Below are positions 9,649 through 18,556 of a stretch of DNA of 64,000 nt, piece after piece. Position 1 is the first letter of the stretch. Every line of letters begins with the position of its first letter. Source of the stretch: Viridibacillus sp050279675 (GTDB lineage: Bacteria; Bacillota; Bacilli; Bacillales_A; Planococcaceae). Location: NCBI RefSeq assembly GCF_050279675.1, contig NZ_JBNNUK010000011.1:62001-126000 (forward strand), in the 5' to 3' direction. The translations under genes and the position numbers were made by a program. The notes under the pieces were generated by a model. The model was not told the origin of the DNA, ran no database searches, and worked only from the letters and a program-made list of their open reading frames with translations.

Positions 9649-10590
9649 ATGGCTTATATCATCCGAAGAATTATATTATTTGTTGTGACAATGGCAATTG
9701 TATCTTTTATCACTTTTGCAGTTTTTCAAATTTTACCGGGTGATCCGATTCGTACAATGTTAGGAACAGAGGCAGATGAAGTGCAAGTAGAGACACTGAG
9801 AAAAGAACTCGGCTTGGACCAACCGCTTTATGTTCAATACTTTGAGTGGGCAAAAGGTTTAGTTACAGGTGATTTAGGTGAATCGATACGATTTTCTATG
9901 CCAGTAAAAGAATTGCTCATGGATCGCTTACCAGTCACGATTTCATTAGCTGCGATTACACTGCTCATTGTAATAATTGTAGCTATCCCTTTAGGTATTT
10001 TTGTTGCTAAAAGACAAAATAAAATGAGTGATGTTGTATTTTCTTCCATTACTCAGGTAGGGATGGCTATCCCTTCTTTCTGGTTGGGGATGTTATTAAT
10101 CTTATACCTAGGAATGAATTTTAGTTTCTTCTCAATCAGTGGATATGTTCCGTGGACTGAAAGTATAACAGGTGCTTTAGGTGCCATATTATTACCTGCA
10201 CTGACAATCGCCATTCCTCAAATCGCTGTAAAATTTCGCTACGTAAGGAATGCGATATTGGAACAGTTAAGATTGGATTATGTCCGTACAATTCGCAGTA
10301 AGGGAATTACAGAAAAGTTTGTAATGTATAAACATGTTTTAAGAAATTCCATGATTCCAATTTTAACGATATTCGGATTAATAACAGCTGAAGTTGTAGC
10401 AGGAACAATTATTGTAGAACAGGTTTTTGCTCTTCCTGGAATTGGCCAATTATTAATTACTTCAATTGGCTATCGTGATTTTCCGTTAGTACAAGGCATA
10501 GTAATGTACATCACATTTGTAGTAGTATTTATCAATTTCTTTGTAGATATTTTATATTCTGTCTTAGACCCAAGAATACGATTAAATTAA
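9649..10590 (+). CDS. ABC transporter permease, DppB/OppB type
   Basis: 313-residue inner-membrane permease with the DppB topology: an N-terminal helix, the soluble GDP..TMLG..LGLDQPLYVQYF stretch typical of the B subunit, then five more helices. The EAA loop facing the ATPases is in VRTIRSKGITEKFVMYKHVLRNSMIPILT (read as two blocks, near 220-248). It ends with the DILYSVLDPRIRLN tail common to this family. AGAGGGG precedes the ATG and it starts 15 bp after the binding-protein gene. It pairs with the next gene to form the channel. Confidence 0.92.
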   Translation: MAYIIRRIILFVVTMAIVSFITFAVFQILPGDPIRTMLGTEADEVQVETLRKELGLDQPLYVQYFEWAKGLVTGDLGESIRFSMPVKELLMDRLPVTISLAAITLLIVIIVAIPLGIFVAKRQNKMSDVVFSSITQVGMAIPSFWLGMLLILYLGMNFSFFSISGYVPWTESITGALGAILLPALTIAIPQIAVKFRYVRNAILEQLRLDYVRTIRSKGITEKFVMYKHVLRNSMIPILTIFGLITAEVVAGTIIVEQVFALPGIGQLLITSIGYRDFPLVQGIVMYITFVVVFINFFVDILYSVLDPRIRLN

Positions 10591-10600
10591 GGAGGTCCAT

Positions 10601-11425
10601 ATGAAAACATTAATGGGTAATGCTAAAAATATTAATTTAATAATAGGCCTCCTCATTTTGATATCTTTTTTACTTTTAATGATCGTGAGTTTTTTCTATA
10701 CGCCCCATGATGTGACTGCGATGAATGTCGCCAATAAGTTAAAGGGACCAAATAGTGAGAATTGGTTTGGGACCGATGAATTCGGCAGAGATATCTTCAG
10801 TCGCATTATGAAAGGTACTCAAACAGCCTTTTTTGTAGGCACATTAACAGTAACTATAGGTGTTGTCTTTGGAACACTTATAGGTGGGATAGCTGGCTAT
10901 GTTGGTGGTTGGGTAGATGAGGTTTTCATGAGAATCATGGATGCTTTAATGGCTTTTCCAGGCATTATTCTAGCACTAATGCTAGTAGCTGTGTTTGGCT
11001 CAGGGATTGTCAATACATCGATTGCGCTTGGATTAATCGCCATTCCTAGCATTGCACGAATTGCTCGTAGTGGTTTTGTACAACACAAAGAATACGAGTA
11101 TGTTTTATCAGCAAAGTTAATCGGGGTAAAACCATTCAAAATCATGTTCCGTCATATATTACCCAATGTTTCGTCACCTTTGATAGTAGCAGCATCTGTT
11201 AGCTTTGGTGTAGCAATGCTGGCTGAAGCTGCACTAAGTTATTTGGGATTAGGGGTTAAACCGCCAGATCCTAGTTGGGGCAGAATGTTAAAAGACTCTC
11301 AAGCTTTTCTTAAAAGTGCACCATGGTACACATATGCACCTGGCATTGCCATTACATTCATGGTATTAGGATTTTATATGTTAAGTAATGCAATCCGAGA
11401 TATTTTAGATCCAAGGTCCAACTAA
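10601..11425 (+). CDS. ABC transporter permease, DppC/OppC type
   Basis: 274-residue second permease. Features are the N-terminal membrane helix, GTDEFGRDIFSRIMKGTQ (the strongly conserved DppC block), five further helices, the EAA loop around YVLSAKLIGVKPFKIMFRHILPN and the SYLGLGVKPPDPSWG block. It begins 10 bp after dppB-like with an AAGGAGG box. It is the last gene of the first operon; a bidirectional hairpin follows at once. Confidence 0.92.
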   Translation: MKTLMGNAKNINLIIGLLILISFLLLMIVSFFYTPHDVTAMNVANKLKGPNSENWFGTDEFGRDIFSRIMKGTQTAFFVGTLTVTIGVVFGTLIGGIAGYVGGWVDEVFMRIMDALMAFPGIILALMLVAVFGSGIVNTSIALGLIAIPSIARIARSGFVQHKEYEYVLSAKLIGVKPFKIMFRHILPNVSSPLIVAASVSFGVAMLAEAALSYLGLGVKPPDPSWGRMLKDSQAFLKSAPWYTYAPGIAITFMVLGFYMLSNAIRDILDPRSN

Positions 11426-11440
11426 TCTAGCAAAAATAAT

Positions 11441-11476
11441 AAAACCGGTTTTCTCTATACGAGAAAAACCGGTTTT
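11441..11476. terminator. Bidirectional terminator between the converging permease and PucR genes
   Basis: AAAACCGGTTTTCTC pairs with GAGAAAAACCGGTTTT across a five-base loop. The flanking A and T runs make it usable from both sides. Its right arm is inside the last codons of the minus-strand pucR-like gene, so the stop and terminator are merged. Confidence 0.85.
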
Positions 11477-13110
11477 CCTTCGTTATTATTTTGTTTAAGC
11501 AATAACTGATAGGCTTTAATAGCAACCTCAAGTGCAAGACGGTTGGAGGGTTCCATAAAATTTGAACCAAGAAGTGTTTCTAGTTTTTCTAATCTATTAT
11601 ATAACGTTTGCCTTACGATAAAGAGACGATCTGCGGTTTCATTCTTAACCCCGTTACATTCTAAATAAATGCAAAGTGTTGTAAATAAATCACTTTCATA
11701 CTTTTGATCATAGTTTAAGATAACGTCTAAATAATCGTGAACGTAGTTTTCAAGTTGTTTACTCTCAATTAACAATAGTAGCAGTCTATTGATACCAAGA
11801 TCATTGTAGAAATAAGTGTTAACAATGTCATGTTTTTCCAATGTAATGACTTTCTTTGCCTCTACATAACCTTCTTTTACTTGAGCTATATCCTTATATA
11901 CTCTACTCAAGCCAAATTTACATTCATTCCCGCAAAATGTACTAGTATCTTTCATATCCTTGATACTTTGTATGATTTGATCAAATCTATCCGTTTTCTC
12001 TTTCAAATGATCTGCTGCTATGAACGATGCAATGACTGCTATTTCAGTCCTTTTAGAAGAAACAGCTGGAAAAAATCCATGCCTCTTGAAAATGGAGCGA
12101 ACTAACATTGAGCGTTGCAACTTCATCTCTTCCCAGTCTTCTTCAATAATATTGATCTCTGCAGAATCTAACTGCATAACAAAAATTCTAAAGTACATAT
12201 TGCGACTTGCAGCTGGTAAATAAGTTTGGATGTCATCTTGTTCATAGTCTCTGCCTTTTATAAGGTTTTGTACAAGTTCATCTTCCATGTTTTGTTTTCG
12301 TTCTTGAATTGTTCGATTGCGTAAAAGGATTTGTGCAATGGCAAGGGCTGCTCGATCTAAAATAAGAAAAAAGAACTCATTTGACATCGGTTGTTGCACT
12401 TGTAAGCAGAGATGCCCCCAAACTTGTCCCAGTCCTTTAACCGGCATAAGGGCAAATGTTTCATTGGAAAGAGTAAAGTTTTTTTGTACTGTCATATCAG
12501 AAGGTGATTTTTCAATAAAAGTACGAATAGAAGTTTCTAACTCTTTTATCTCAGATGGGTAATAATATGATTTTGAATGATCCGTTATAAACAAAACTCC
12601 CTGTCGGAAGTAATGATTCAATTCTTGAAGAATTTTCAAGATTCCGTTAGGGCTTAATGAAAGATCGATAAATTTCGTGGACAGCGTATCAAGTTGGGAA
12701 AGCCATTGGTGATGTTGGTTAATAATTAACGTATGTAAATCTTGAGTAATGTCGACAAAACGTACAACCTCTTCAAAGATGATCAGAGGAAAATCATGTT
12801 CATCTGCTAATTTTATAAGCTCATTAGGAATCTCTTTAAAATAAGGACCAATTTCAATACACATACCAGCGGCGTTTTTTTCTATTAAATTTTCTAAATA
12901 CCTGAGTTGAGTTGTGAGGTCGAGTTGAAGACCTACACCAGTTGTTAATATTAATTCTCCACCATTAATAAGTGTTTCAAATTCCTTTATTTCTAAAATA
13001 TGAGACCACTTCACTTGATTATTTATGCCTTTTGAACCTGCTATAACTTTTGCTGATTTAAATGATTTTCTATCTAATATGTCTTGTATGGTTAAAACAA
13101 ATTCAATCAT
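11455..13110 (-). CDS. PucR family transcriptional regulator
   Basis: 551 residues. The N-terminal PucR domain (TIQDILDRKSFKSAKVIAG.., about 5-120) is clear, with the ILTTGVGL segment near 55. The C-terminus ends in the PucR helix-turn-helix, where NETADRLFIVRQTLYNRLEKLE (two pieces) is followed by the LALEVAIKAYQ helix. Such proteins sense purine, allantoin, proline or GABA-type nitrogen compounds and usually activate nearby catabolic genes. It is divergent from the semialdehyde dehydrogenase/aminotransferase pair and converges on the transporter operon, so both are candidate targets. The ligand is unknown; a beta-amino acid is a reasonable guess from the neighbours. Confidence 0.92.
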   Translation of the reverse strand: MIEFVLTIQDILDRKSFKSAKVIAGSKGINNQVKWSHILEIKEFETLINGGELILTTGVGLQLDLTTQLRYLENLIEKNAAGMCIEIGPYFKEIPNELIKLADEHDFPLIIFEEVVRFVDITQDLHTLIINQHHQWLSQLDTLSTKFIDLSLSPNGILKILQELNHYFRQGVLFITDHSKSYYYPSEIKELETSIRTFIEKSPSDMTVQKNFTLSNETFALMPVKGLGQVWGHLCLQVQQPMSNEFFFLILDRAALAIAQILLRNRTIQERKQNMEDELVQNLIKGRDYEQDDIQTYLPAASRNMYFRIFVMQLDSAEINIIEEDWEEMKLQRSMLVRSIFKRHGFFPAVSSKRTEIAVIASFIAADHLKEKTDRFDQIIQSIKDMKDTSTFCGNECKFGLSRVYKDIAQVKEGYVEAKKVITLEKHDIVNTYFYNDLGINRLLLLLIESKQLENYVHDYLDVILNYDQKYESDLFTTLCIYLECNGVKNETADRLFIVRQTLYNRLEKLETLLGSNFMEPSNRLALEVAIKAYQLLLKQNNNEGKPVFLV

Positions 13111-13154
13111 TCCAATAGCCCCCCAATAAGTTAAAAAAAATCTAACATGAGTGT

Positions 13155-13168
13155 ACTTTATGTAAAGT
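13155..13168. promoter_or_regulatory. Inverted repeat, candidate PucR operator
   Basis: ACTTTA-TG-TAAAGT is a perfect 6+6 inverted repeat in the divergent region between the PucR gene and the dehydrogenase gene. ACTTTA occurs again at 13228-13233 within ACTTTAAAG. Position and symmetry fit a regulator site; the assignment to PucR is inference. Confidence 0.4.
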
Positions 13169-13257
13169 GTAACTATTCTAAATAATCTGTAAAATAAATT
13201 ATGAGGTTAATTGTTAATAACGTCAACTTTAAAGAAAAGTAGAATAGGAGGACGTAT

Positions 13258-14724
13258 ATGAATAAGGTAATCACTGAAAAGAAAACGCTTTCAAATTTTA
13301 TTAATGGACAATGGGTAAAATCGTCTACAGAAAACTACATTGAAGTGCCAAATCCTGCAACTGGAGAAATATTAGCGGAAGTTCCAATTTCAACTCAACA
13401 AGATTTGGAAAAAGCAGTTGATGCTGCAAAACAGGCTTTTACTTCATGGAAAAAAGTTGCTGTTCCTCAGCGTGCTAGAATCTTATTTAAATATCAGCAA
13501 TTATTAATAGAGAACTGGGATGAACTAGCGAAAATTATTACTGTTGAAAATGGTAAAAACTATACCGAAGCATATGGCGAAGTACAACGAGGAATTGAGT
13601 GCGTAGAATTTGCAGCAGGTGCTCCTACACTTATGATGGGCTATCAGCTACCTGATATTGCAACAAGTATTGAATCTGGTATGTATCGCTATCCTCTAGG
13701 AGTAGTGGGGGGGATTACGCCGTTTAATTTCCCTATGATGGTACCATGCTGGATGTTCCCGTTAGCAATTGCGAGTGGCAATACATTCATCTTGAAACCT
13801 TCTGAAAGAACACCGCTTCTAGCTAATTTCCTTGCAGAATTGTTACATGAAGCAGGTCTTCCAGCAGGTGTATTTAATCTTGTCCACGGTGCTCATGATA
13901 TAGTGAATGGCATTCTTAGTCATCCTGATATTCCAGCTGTATCATTTGTTGGATCACAACCGGTTGCAGAATATGTCTATAAAACTGGTACATCAAATGG
14001 TAAGCGAGTTCAAGCACTTGCTGGAGCTAAAAATCATACAATTGTTTTGCCAGATGCAGATATGAACTTAACAGTAACGAACATTATTAATGCAGCATTT
14101 GGATCAGCTGGGGAAAGATGTATGGCTTGTGCCGTTGTTGTTGCAGTAGGTGACATTGCAGATGAGCTAGTAACAAGATTAATAGAAGAATCAAATAAGC
14201 TAACAATAGGGGATGGATTGAAAGAAGGGATTTTCCTCGGACCGGTCATTAGAGATTCGCATAAAGATCGTACAATCCAATATATTGAATCTGGCATTGA
14301 AGAAGGTGCAACACTATTACGAGATGGTCGCAATGATCAACCTTCTGATGGTGGTTATTTTGTTGGTCCAACTATTTTCGATCATGTAACCCAAGAAATG
14401 AAAATCTGGAAGGAAGAAATCTTCGCTCCTGTTTTATCAATTGTCCGATTAGATACATTAGAGGATGCAATCTCATTTGCAAACAAATCTGACTTCGCAA
14501 ATGGAGCATGTATTTTCACTGATAGTGCAAAAGCTATTCGTCAGTTTAGAGAAGAAATCGATGCAGGAATGTTAGGTGTCAACCTCGGTGTTCCAGCTCC
14601 GATGGCATTTTTCCCATTCTCAGGTTACAAAAAATCATTTTATGGAGACCTACATGCGAATGGTCGTGATGGAATTGAGTTTTACACACGTAAAAAGATG
14701 CTAACAGCTCGTCATGAATTCTAA
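13258..14724 (+). CDS. CoA-acylating methylmalonate/malonate-semialdehyde dehydrogenase (MmsA/IolA family)
   Basis: 488 residues. It differs from ordinary aldehyde dehydrogenases in the MMSDH hallmarks: GGITPFNFPMMVPCWMFP near 155-172, LAGAKNHTIVLPDAD near 258-272 and the catalytic Cys in GSAGERCMAC near 285. The family converts malonate semialdehyde or methylmalonate semialdehyde with CoA and NAD to acetyl- or propionyl-CoA and CO2. No iol or valine-degradation genes are nearby. The following transaminase makes malonate semialdehyde from beta-alanine the most economical substrate. GGAGG precedes the ATG. A cre-like box lies within codons 8-12. Confidence 0.92.
   Translation: MNKVITEKKTLSNFINGQWVKSSTENYIEVPNPATGEILAEVPISTQQDLEKAVDAAKQAFTSWKKVAVPQRARILFKYQQLLIENWDELAKIITVENGKNYTEAYGEVQRGIECVEFAAGAPTLMMGYQLPDIATSIESGMYRYPLGVVGGITPFNFPMMVPCWMFPLAIASGNTFILKPSERTPLLANFLAELLHEAGLPAGVFNLVHGAHDIVNGILSHPDIPAVSFVGSQPVAEYVYKTGTSNGKRVQALAGAKNHTIVLPDADMNLTVTNIINAAFGSAGERCMACAVVVAVGDIADELVTRLIEESNKLTIGDGLKEGIFLGPVIRDSHKDRTIQYIESGIEEGATLLRDGRNDQPSDGGYFVGPTIFDHVTQEMKIWKEEIFAPVLSIVRLDTLEDAISFANKSDFANGACIFTDSAKAIRQFREEIDAGMLGVNLGVPAPMAFFPFSGYKKSFYGDLHANGRDGIEFYTRKKMLTARHEF
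13280..13293 (+). promoter_or_regulatory. Candidate intragenic cre (CcpA roadblock) site
   Basis: AGAAAACGCTTTCA matches the cre consensus at all but the first base. It lies 22 bp into the dehydrogenase coding region, a position where CcpA is known to block elongation in Bacillus. Its twin is at 301-314, which suggests shared catabolite control of both halves of the island. Confidence 0.55.
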
Positions 14725-14744
14725 TATAGAAGGGAAGCGAAAGC

Positions 14745-16103
14745 ATGGAAACTGTAAAACAACCAACTCAATCTTTAGTTGAAAAAGATCTTCAAAATGT
14801 CTGGCACCATATCTCAGCTTACAATGAAAAAAGTCAGCCTATGATCGTCGATAGAGGTGAAGGCGCATGGATCATCGACCACAATGGCAATAAATATCTC
14901 GATGGTATGTCCGGCTTATGGGCTGTAAATGTAGGGTATGGTCGTGAAGAATTGGCACAAGTGGCTTATGATCAAATGAAAAAATTAGCCTATGTACCGA
15001 TGACGCAAAGCCATGAACCAGCAATCGAGCTCGCAGCCAAGTTAAATGACATGCTTGGTGGAGATTATATGTTCTTTTACTCGAACAGTGGTTCAGATGC
15101 AAATGAGGTAGCATTTAAAATTGCTCGTCAATATCACCAGCAAAACGGTGAAGGGGCTCGCTTTAAATTTATCTCTCGTTATCGAGCGTATCACGGCAGT
15201 TCAATGGGGGCATTGTCAGCTACAGGCCAAGCAATAAGAAAATATAAATATGAACCACTTTCACACGGTTTTTTACATGTAGCACCACCAGATAATTATC
15301 GCCGACCAAAAGGGCAATCGATTAAAGAATACAATCTCCAACGTGCTCAAGAACTTGAAGATAAAATTATTTGGGAGCAAAAAGAGACAATTGCAGGAAT
15401 TATTATGGAGCCGCTTATTACAGGTGGTGGTATTTTAATCCCTAGTCCTGTCTATCTCGAGAAGGTTCAAGAAATTTGTCACAAACATGGAGTACTCCTC
15501 ATTATAGATGAGGTGATCTGTGGATTTGGAAGAACAGGTAAAGCGTTTGGACATCAGCATTTTAATTTAAAACCAGATATTATTACAATGGCAAAGGGAC
15601 TGACTAGCGCCTATTTACCACTTTCAGTGACAGCCGTTCGAAAAGAAATTTATGAAAAATTCAACACGGGTGAAGAAAATAGCCATCTACGTCACCTCAA
15701 TACATTTGGAGGAAATCCAGCTGCATGTGCAGTAGCGTTAAAAAATATCGAAATTATGGAGAGAGAAAACTTATTCGATCGCTCCGCAGAACTTGGTGAT
15801 AGGCTTCAAAAAGAGCTGAAAGAATTAAGTAACCATCCCTATGTTGGAGATATTCGTGGCCTTGGATTCCTACTAGGAATTGAAATGGTAGAAGATAAAA
15901 TAACGATGGAACCAGCTTCTAACGACCGTGTATTGAAAATTGTCACTGATTGTAAGGCAAACGGCTTAATCATTGGTAAAAACGGAGATACAGTAGCTGG
16001 CTATAATAACATCTTAACGATTAGCCCACCCCTATCTTGCACTGATGAGGATTTCGAGTTTATGATAGCTGTTCTTAAAAAAGTTTTTAAAGAGAATGAA
16101 TAA
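14745..16103 (+). CDS. Class III aminotransferase (beta-alanine/omega-amino acid:pyruvate type)
   Basis: 452-residue PLP enzyme of fold type I. Evidence: GAWIIDHNGNKYLDGMSGLW near 40-60, YSNSGSDANEVAFKIAR (PLP phosphate contact) near 108-124, LLIIDEVICGFGRTGK near 250-265 (Asp binds the pyridine N) and the Schiff-base Lys in TMAKGLTSAYLPL near 285. The length and YRAYHGSS block fit omega-amino acid:pyruvate transaminases (beta-alanine, taurine, GABA). Coming 20 bp after the semialdehyde dehydrogenase, it should produce that enzyme's semialdehyde. The operon ends with a strong terminator. Amino donor specificity is inferred. Confidence 0.9.
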   Translation: METVKQPTQSLVEKDLQNVWHHISAYNEKSQPMIVDRGEGAWIIDHNGNKYLDGMSGLWAVNVGYGREELAQVAYDQMKKLAYVPMTQSHEPAIELAAKLNDMLGGDYMFFYSNSGSDANEVAFKIARQYHQQNGEGARFKFISRYRAYHGSSMGALSATGQAIRKYKYEPLSHGFLHVAPPDNYRRPKGQSIKEYNLQRAQELEDKIIWEQKETIAGIIMEPLITGGGILIPSPVYLEKVQEICHKHGVLLIIDEVICGFGRTGKAFGHQHFNLKPDIITMAKGLTSAYLPLSVTAVRKEIYEKFNTGEENSHLRHLNTFGGNPAACAVALKNIEIMERENLFDRSAELGDRLQKELKELSNHPYVGDIRGLGFLLGIEMVEDKITMEPASNDRVLKIVTDCKANGLIIGKNGDTVAGYNNILTISPPLSCTDEDFEFMIAVLKKVFKENE

Positions 16104-16120
16104 AATATAAACAATGAAAG

Positions 16121-16149
16121 CCACTCCTCTGATTTGGAGTGGTTTTTTT
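16121..16149 (+). terminator. Terminator after the aminotransferase gene
   Basis: CCACTCC (16121-16127) pairs with GGAGTGG (16136-16142), followed by seven T. Confidence 0.9.
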
Positions 16150-16189
16150 GTGGTTTGACAGGTGAGGAGTGTGATTTTTGGGGATTGGT

Positions 16190-16715
16190 GCTACTGGGAG
16201 GGGGATTATCGCTACTGGGGGAAGGATTGGCGCTACTGGGAGAGGGATTGTCGCTACTCAGGAAGATTAGCACTACTCAGAGAAGAATTGTCGCTACTCG
16301 GAAGGAAATTATCGCTACTCAGAGTGAGATTGGCGCTATTCAGAAAGATTATCGCTACTGGGGGAAGGATTGGCGCTACTGGGGGAAGGATTGGCGCTAC
16401 TGGGGGAAGGATTGGCGCTACTGGGGGAAGGATTATCGCTACTGGGGGAAGGATTATCGCTACTGGGGGAAGGATTGGCGCTACTGGGGGAAGGATTGGC
16501 GCTACTGGGAGAGGGATTGTCGCTACTCAGGAAGATTAGCACTACTCAGAGAAGAATTGTCGCTACTCGGAAGGAAATTATCGCTACTCAGAGTGAGATT
16601 GGCGCTACTCATAAAGATTATCGCTACTCGAGGATGGATTGTCGCTACTGGGAGGGGGATTATCGCTACTCGGAAAGAGATTGGAGCTACTTATGAAGAT
16701 TAGAGCTACTATAAA
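16190..16715. repeat. 21-bp GC-rich minisatellite (about 25 units)
   Basis: Units begin GCTACT and read GCTACTGGGGGAAGGATTGG in the most regular copies. Seven near-identical 21-bp units run from about 16352 to 16499, differing only as GGC or ATC at the end. More divergent units (GCTACTCAGAGTGAG.. and others, some 19 bp long) flank them. A block of about 105 bp starting at 16231 (units gggagaggg, caggaagatt, cagagaagaa, cggaaggaaa, cagagtgaga) recurs almost exactly at 16500. Because most units are a multiple of three, several frames stay open on both strands (RYWGKD-, LLGEGLA-, SPSSANP-like), but none has a start site or protein-like composition. I regard it as non-coding tandem repeat DNA. 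Confidence 0.9.
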
Positions 16716-16863
16716 GCTGGAATAGAAAATTCTATATTGTTACTTCAGTCGTTTTGTAAATATAGTCAAATGAAGTTTTGTAAGACGTAATATTTTCTAT
16801 GGAATTGGGAAACATAATACAACTACGGAAAAACTTTTCATACCTTTAAAAGGGGATAGTGTG

Positions 16864-17304
16864 ATGAAGAAACTTTTAATGTTGAGTTGTATTATGTTCG
16901 TTCTAACAGGTTGTATGAAATCAAATAATGTGATTGAGTTAGGCAATATCACGGAGGAAGGCGATGTAGTTGTAAAAAAATCGATTGAAACTGAACCGAA
17001 GTATAATGAATTAATGGAGATTTTCAATAATGGTACAAATTTAAAATTAAGTGATGAAGAAGTGAATCGTTTACCATATCAATATATTCAATTTAAGGAT
17101 AGAACGCAGAATCTAATTGTAGTGAATTATAATATGTGGTTAGATGAGGAAAATGAGCGCATTTTATATTCGGATTATGTAGCGAGAGTACCGCTCTATT
17201 ATGTAATCGAAGATGAGGAGTACAACAAGTTATTAGATGTATTTGAAAAAGATAAGATGCAAACCTTTTCTGACCAATATGAAAATTTTGATCAAAGTAA
17301 TTAA
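16864..17304 (+). CDS. Small predicted lipoprotein, unknown function
   Basis: 146 residues with a signal peptide and lipobox VLTGC, so probably anchored to the outer face of the membrane after cleavage before Cys. The mature part is acidic and has no motif I recognise. AAAGGGG precedes ATG 16864; the adjacent GTG at 16861 is too close. It is a single-gene unit between the minisatellite and a strong terminator. The neighbours give no clue to its role. Confidence 0.75.
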   Translation: MKKLLMLSCIMFVLTGCMKSNNVIELGNITEEGDVVVKKSIETEPKYNELMEIFNNGTNLKLSDEEVNRLPYQYIQFKDRTQNLIVVNYNMWLDEENERILYSDYVARVPLYYVIEDEEYNKLLDVFEKDKMQTFSDQYENFDQSN

Positions 17305-17354
17305 AAAAGGACAGTCTAATAAGTCGAATTTCGACTCATTGACTCCCCATTTTG

Positions 17355-17395
17355 AAATCAAGAATGTTGATTTAATTGCATTCTTGATTTTTTTA
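17355..17395 (+). terminator. Terminator of the small lipoprotein gene
   Basis: AAATCAAGAATG pairs fully with CATTCTTGATTT around a 12-base loop, followed by a T run. Confidence 0.9.
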
Positions 17396-17473
17396 TCGAC
17401 TCCTTTTTGGAAAACCTCTTTTCTGTCAGATAATCAATTAGGTTTACTACTACTAATGAAATCGCTGGTTAGT

Positions 17474-18379
17474 TTAAGCATCCGCAATTCCTAATAAAAC
17501 AATCCCCAACATTACAACCGTAATAACGATATATTGTTTTAGCGATAGTTTCTCTTTTAAGAAAATACGTGAAAGAATGATAGAGAAGATACTATAAGAT
17601 GCGATCATTGGAGCAGCTATAATCGCATATGATGACATGGCAAATACATAAAAAAATTGACCGATTGTCTCTAAAATTGCTGCACACATTTTGTCCCGTT
17701 CTTTGAAAAAAGTAAATGTTTCTTTTTTAATTACTTTTAAATAAATATAAGTGATAACTGCACAGATAAAAAATGTATACTCATAAGCAAGTAGTGCGGC
17801 ATCTTCAGTCATTAATTTCAGCTCATCCAAATAGATCGCGTCAGCAAATGTACCAGCGCCATCAATTAAAGCATAGGCAATAGGGAACATAATCGCCATA
17901 AATCCAAGTTGGTATTTTTTGTCGATTTCCGTATTGTTTAATCGTAATGTTGCATTTTCGATTTGTTTTTCAACTACTGCGATACCAATGACGCCAAGTG
18001 AAATAATGATTATTCCAATTATATGTAATGTATCAACTGGCTGTGGGAAGAAAATGAAGACAAGCACAGCTGTAATAGCACCAGATGAATTTTGTACAGG
18101 AGAGGCGATTGATAATTCTAAGTAACGTAACCCAATATAACCGATTGTCATAGATAAAATATAAAGAGAAGAAACGGGTAAATATTTTAGCATGTCTGAA
18201 GGACGGAAAGTTAAACCTTCATACAGCATATAGCCAGTTGCATGGATACCCATCACAAGACCAACCATGACGACAATTTTTAAATGACTGTATTTATCCT
18301 TGCTGTCTGAACCTTTTTTATAAAATAAATCTGCACCACCCCAAGCTAAGGCAGTTAGTAAAGCAAAGAAAAACCACAT
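17474..18379 (-). CDS. EamA/DMT superfamily transporter
   Basis: 301 residues with about ten hydrophobic helices and the two-fold EamA repeat. The first repeat opens MWFFFALLTALAWGGADLFYKK; the second starts near 150. It ends in a long hydrophobic helix (VITVVMLGIVLLGIADA). DMT members export or import small metabolites. The AWG..DLFYKKG opening resembles Firmicute proteins annotated as EamA or glucose/ribose-uptake-like, but the substrate cannot be told. It is transcribed alone, away from the lipoprotein gene at 18557. Confidence 0.85.
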   Translation of the reverse strand: MWFFFALLTALAWGGADLFYKKGSDSKDKYSHLKIVVMVGLVMGIHATGYMLYEGLTFRPSDMLKYLPVSSLYILSMTIGYIGLRYLELSIASPVQNSSGAITAVLVFIFFPQPVDTLHIIGIIIISLGVIGIAVVEKQIENATLRLNNTEIDKKYQLGFMAIMFPIAYALIDGAGTFADAIYLDELKLMTEDAALLAYEYTFFICAVITYIYLKVIKKETFTFFKERDKMCAAILETIGQFFYVFAMSSYAIIAAPMIASYSIFSIILSRIFLKEKLSLKQYIVITVVMLGIVLLGIADA

Positions 18380-18556
18380 AAGAGTGCTCCTTTAAACGGG
18401 ATTAATTGGACTGGTTTGTAATATTAATTTCCAATACAAATATATATGGATGATCTTTGGGAAAAATACCGGTTCATATACTGCTCTTGTAGTCAAAATA
18501 TACTCTAGTAATGTGGAGATAAATAGTAATGTAGAATAAACTGAGAGTGTGGTTAC

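Noticed and set aside
16134..16703. Several long open frames on both strands with RYWGKD-, LLGEGLA- or SPSSANP-type repeats
   Set aside because: They arise because the tandem unit is mostly 21 bp (a multiple of three). No ribosome site, no domain, and competing frames are equally open.
16190..16715. CRISPR array
   Set aside because: The repeats are directly adjacent without unique spacers, and no cas genes are present.
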